Shown one piece after another: positions 52,033-53,559 of a DNA stretch of 53,559 bases; the first letter of the stretch is position 1; every line of letters begins with the position of its first letter. The translations under genes were made by a program, and so were the position numbers. The notes beneath the pieces were generated by a model that worked only from the letters and a program-made list of their open reading frames with translations, ran no database searches and was not told the origin of the DNA. The stretch comes from Prevotella sp. (GTDB lineage Bacteria > Bacteroidota > Bacteroidia > Bacteroidales > Bacteroidaceae), in the NCBI GenBank assembly GCA_024681705.1, contig JAILAI010000265.1, forward strand, positions 1-53,559, read 5' to 3'.

Positions 52033-52040
52033 TACCTTTG
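52033..52040 (+). promoter_or_regulatory. -7 box (TACCTTTG) for the lysozyme-like gene
   Basis: TACCTTTG followed by CA, 25 bases before ATG 52066. Divergent from the lysS promoter. Confidence 0.7.
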
Positions 52041-52065
52041 CAGCCGAAACATTTTTTATAGTGGT

Positions 52066-52521
52066 ATGTTACGTATTTTAAGAACGTTTTGCTGCGTAGC
52101 TTTCGCCTGCCTGTTTTCAGGGTCGGTTATGGCACAGACGCAGCTACCGGGTTGCGACGATTTCGACTGGAGCCCAGTGATGGATGCTCTGATCGAGCAC
52201 GAGAGTAAAGGCAACCCCAATGCGGTGAACGGGCAGTACGTGGGCGTCTTGCAGATTGCCCCAGTACTGGTGAAAGGCGTCAATCAGATTCTGGCCAGTC
52301 GCGGCAGTAGCCTGCGCTATACGGTTGGTGACCGTAGGAATGCCCAGAAGTCGAAGGAGATGTTCATCATCATGATGTCCAAATTCAATCCCGAGCACGA
52401 TTTTGTTAAGGCAATCCGCATCTGGGCAGGAGGACCTGGCTACAGCGTCAAGGGAACCCAGAGGCATGTCAATCGAGTGATGGCTATCATGCGTCGCCAA
52501 GCCCAGCAGAAGGGCAAGTAG
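52066..52521 (+). CDS. Secreted lysozyme-like (SLT-fold) protein, 151 aa
   Basis: The signal peptide covers residues 1-23 (cut near VMA-Q). The mature part reads MDALIEHESKGNPNAVNGQY and VGVLQIAPVLVKGVNQIL, the pattern of transglycosylase/lysozyme-fold domains, with E44 as candidate catalytic Glu. YTVGDRRNAQKSKEMFIIMM and IRIWAGGPGY complete the fold. The domain is smaller than typical SLT enzymes and has no cell-wall-binding part. ATG 52066 is used, since upstream sequence includes the promoter. A role in peptidoglycan cleavage is probable; catalysis is not proven. Confidence 0.82.
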   Translation: MLRILRTFCCVAFACLFSGSVMAQTQLPGCDDFDWSPVMDALIEHESKGNPNAVNGQYVGVLQIAPVLVKGVNQILASRGSSLRYTVGDRRNAQKSKEMFIIMMSKFNPEHDFVKAIRIWAGGPGYSVKGTQRHVNRVMAIMRRQAQQKGK

Positions 52522-52639
52522 TGGCGCGGTCTCACTCATTCTCAATCATCAAGACAGATTCCTTTCATCGCCAGCCTTCGGGCTTTGAGTCGTGGACGGA
52601 ACCTGTCTTTTTCTTTTCATCGCTTTCAATGCTCTATCT

Positions 52640-53559
52640 ATGCAATATCTGGGAGAAATCATTTCGTTGGGCGTAGCCTGTTCGTGGACGGTAGCCGCTT
52701 TGTCAAGCGAGGTGGGCAGCCGTCATCTGGGCGTATTCGTCATGAACGTCTGGCGCATGGCTCTGGCGTTGCTCTTCTCAATCATACTTCTATGGGTGGC
52801 CACGGGTTATGGGCTTCCCGTGCACGCAGGGTTGAAGGCGTGGCTCTGGCTGCTCGCATCGGGCGTGGTGGGCTATTTCTTTGGCGACTGGTGCCTTTTC
52901 AACAGCTATCTCACCATAGGTTCTCGCATGGGTCAACTTTTCATGACTTTGGCGCCGGCCTTCTCGGCCATCTTTGCCTACCTGCTTCTTCACCAGACGC
53001 TTGGCATTTCAAGCATTATTGCTATAGTTGTGACCTTGGCGGGCATCGCTATCTCTGTTTTCGATAGTGGCGACGACCGTCCTGAAGCGAAGCGATTTTC
53101 GTCTATTCTCGCCCATCATCTGTCGTTGCCGCGCAAAGGTGTGCTCTTCGGATTGGGTGCCGCGCTCGGACAAGGTCTCGGATTGGTGCTCAGCAAGATT
53201 GGCCTCGACTACTATACGGCGGGCGTTCCCGTCGCCGAACTACCGCAGATGGAGAACTATCTGCCTTTTGGTGCCAACCTCATTCGATGCGTGGCCGGAC
53301 TGGTGTGCTTTTCTGCGTGGCTTCTTCTGCGTGGTGAAGGCGGCGGCATGCGTCGTAGCCTGTCCGACCATCGTGGTTTGGCGGCTATGCTTGTGGCCGT
53401 CATCTCGGGTCCGTTTGTGGGTGTTGGCTTTTCGCTCATGGCCGTCCAGCACACGGCAGCAGGCATTGCCAGCACGCTCATGGCCCTGACGCCCATCATC
53501 ATCCTGCTGCCTTCGCGGTGGCTCTTTGGTCAGCCCATCACCGTGCGTAGCGTCGTTGG
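52640..53559 (+). CDS. EamA/DMT-family transporter (gene runs off right edge)
   Basis: About 306 residues are present before the window ends. From ATG 52640 the protein reads MQYLGEIISLGVACSWTVAA, then FVMNVWRMALALLFSIILLW and GVVGYFFGDWCLFNSYLTIG, which is the layout of drug/metabolite transporters: eight to nine hydrophobic helices and two EamA repeats, the second starting near KGVLFGLGAALGQGLGLVLS. The last visible part is AGIASTLMALTPIIILLP. An ATG at 52629 lies in another frame and is not used. Substrate unknown. No gene-specific promoter box is clear in the 118 bases after the lysozyme-like gene. Confidence 0.88.
   Translation, partial: MQYLGEIISLGVACSWTVAALSSEVGSRHLGVFVMNVWRMALALLFSIILLWVATGYGLPVHAGLKAWLWLLASGVVGYFFGDWCLFNSYLTIGSRMGQLFMTLAPAFSAIFAYLLLHQTLGISSIIAIVVTLAGIAISVFDSGDDRPEAKRFSSILAHHLSLPRKGVLFGLGAALGQGLGLVLSKIGLDYYTAGVPVAELPQMENYLPFGANLIRCVAGLVCFSAWLLLRGEGGGMRRSLSDHRGLAAMLVAVISGPFVGVGFSLMAVQHTAAGIASTLMALTPIIILLPSRWLFGQPITVRSVV

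Overview
The window is a chromosomal segment of a Bacteroidota bacterium, most likely of the Prevotella group. Evidence: the promoters are of the Bacteroidota type (TAnnTTTG at -7, with a TTG or TTTG about 19-20 bases upstream) and stand in front of most transcription units. The gene order parA-parB-DUF5683-MltD-RelA, divergent from surE-lpxB, is the one known from Bacteroidales. The secreted proteins are also typical (DUF4353 lipoprotein, dockerin-like repeats, LytS/LytTR pair, DUF2723 and DUF349 proteins).

Layout. Bases 1-1.2 kb: the start of alaS (cut by the window edge), divergent from a MerR-type regulator. 1.6-9.1 kb (minus strand): a pectinesterase, RelA/SpoT, a LysM lytic transglycosylase, a DUF5683 protein, ParB and ParA. 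9.5-11.8 kb (plus): surE and lpxB. 11.9-15.2 kb (minus): rsfS-ftsH-cdsA. 15.4 kb: tRNA-Gln(CTG) with its own promoter and terminator. 15.9-23.9 kb (plus): a three-gene cluster described below. 24-29.7 kb (minus): DUF349 protein, CorA, PepD and a flippase-like membrane protein. 30.0-30.6 kb: a short transcript encoding two or three very small peptides. 31.2-34.6 kb: rsmA, a PAP2 phosphatase, frr and rsgA. 34.7-36.9 kb: an operon of secreted proteins. 37-41.1 kb: a DUF4353 lipoprotein and a LytS/LytTR two-component system. 41.2-43.7 kb (minus): SPFH protein, Arc-type repressor, small membrane protein and aldose-epimerase-like protein, with a folded RNA candidate between the first two. 44.1-49 kb (minus): a DUF2723 membrane protein, then a DUF2207-like protein coupled to a membrane-bound winged-helix regulator. 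49-52 kb (minus): lysS and gpsA. 52-53.6 kb (plus): a secreted lysozyme-like protein and a DMT-family transporter cut by the right edge.

The strongest candidate for a new system is at 15.8-23.95 kb. One strong promoter and one strong terminator frame three coupled genes. The first encodes a cytoplasmic protein with a degenerate SIR2-like domain fused to a TIR domain. The second encodes a 1142-residue STAND-type NTPase with a coiled coil, one membrane helix and a large extracytoplasmic region of Y-D-x-x-G-like repeats ending in a PDZ-like segment. The third encodes a 1074-residue signal-peptide protein that resembles the outer half of the second. The arrangement suggests that an envelope event is sensed outside and passed through the NTPase to a TIR (probably NAD-consuming) effector. 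The sensing role and any link to phage or competitor defence are inference.

Other unusual content: a dispersed intergenic repeat family (four copies) built from a TCTAGA-centred 18-base palindrome and a TTGGCGC motif on a 21-22 base period; tandem hydrophobic micropeptides sharing an identical 13-base leader; a multi-hairpin RNA candidate at 42.6 kb; and a duplicated extended promoter in front of alaS and rsmA. Nothing was computed or searched; family names come from recognising motifs by eye.
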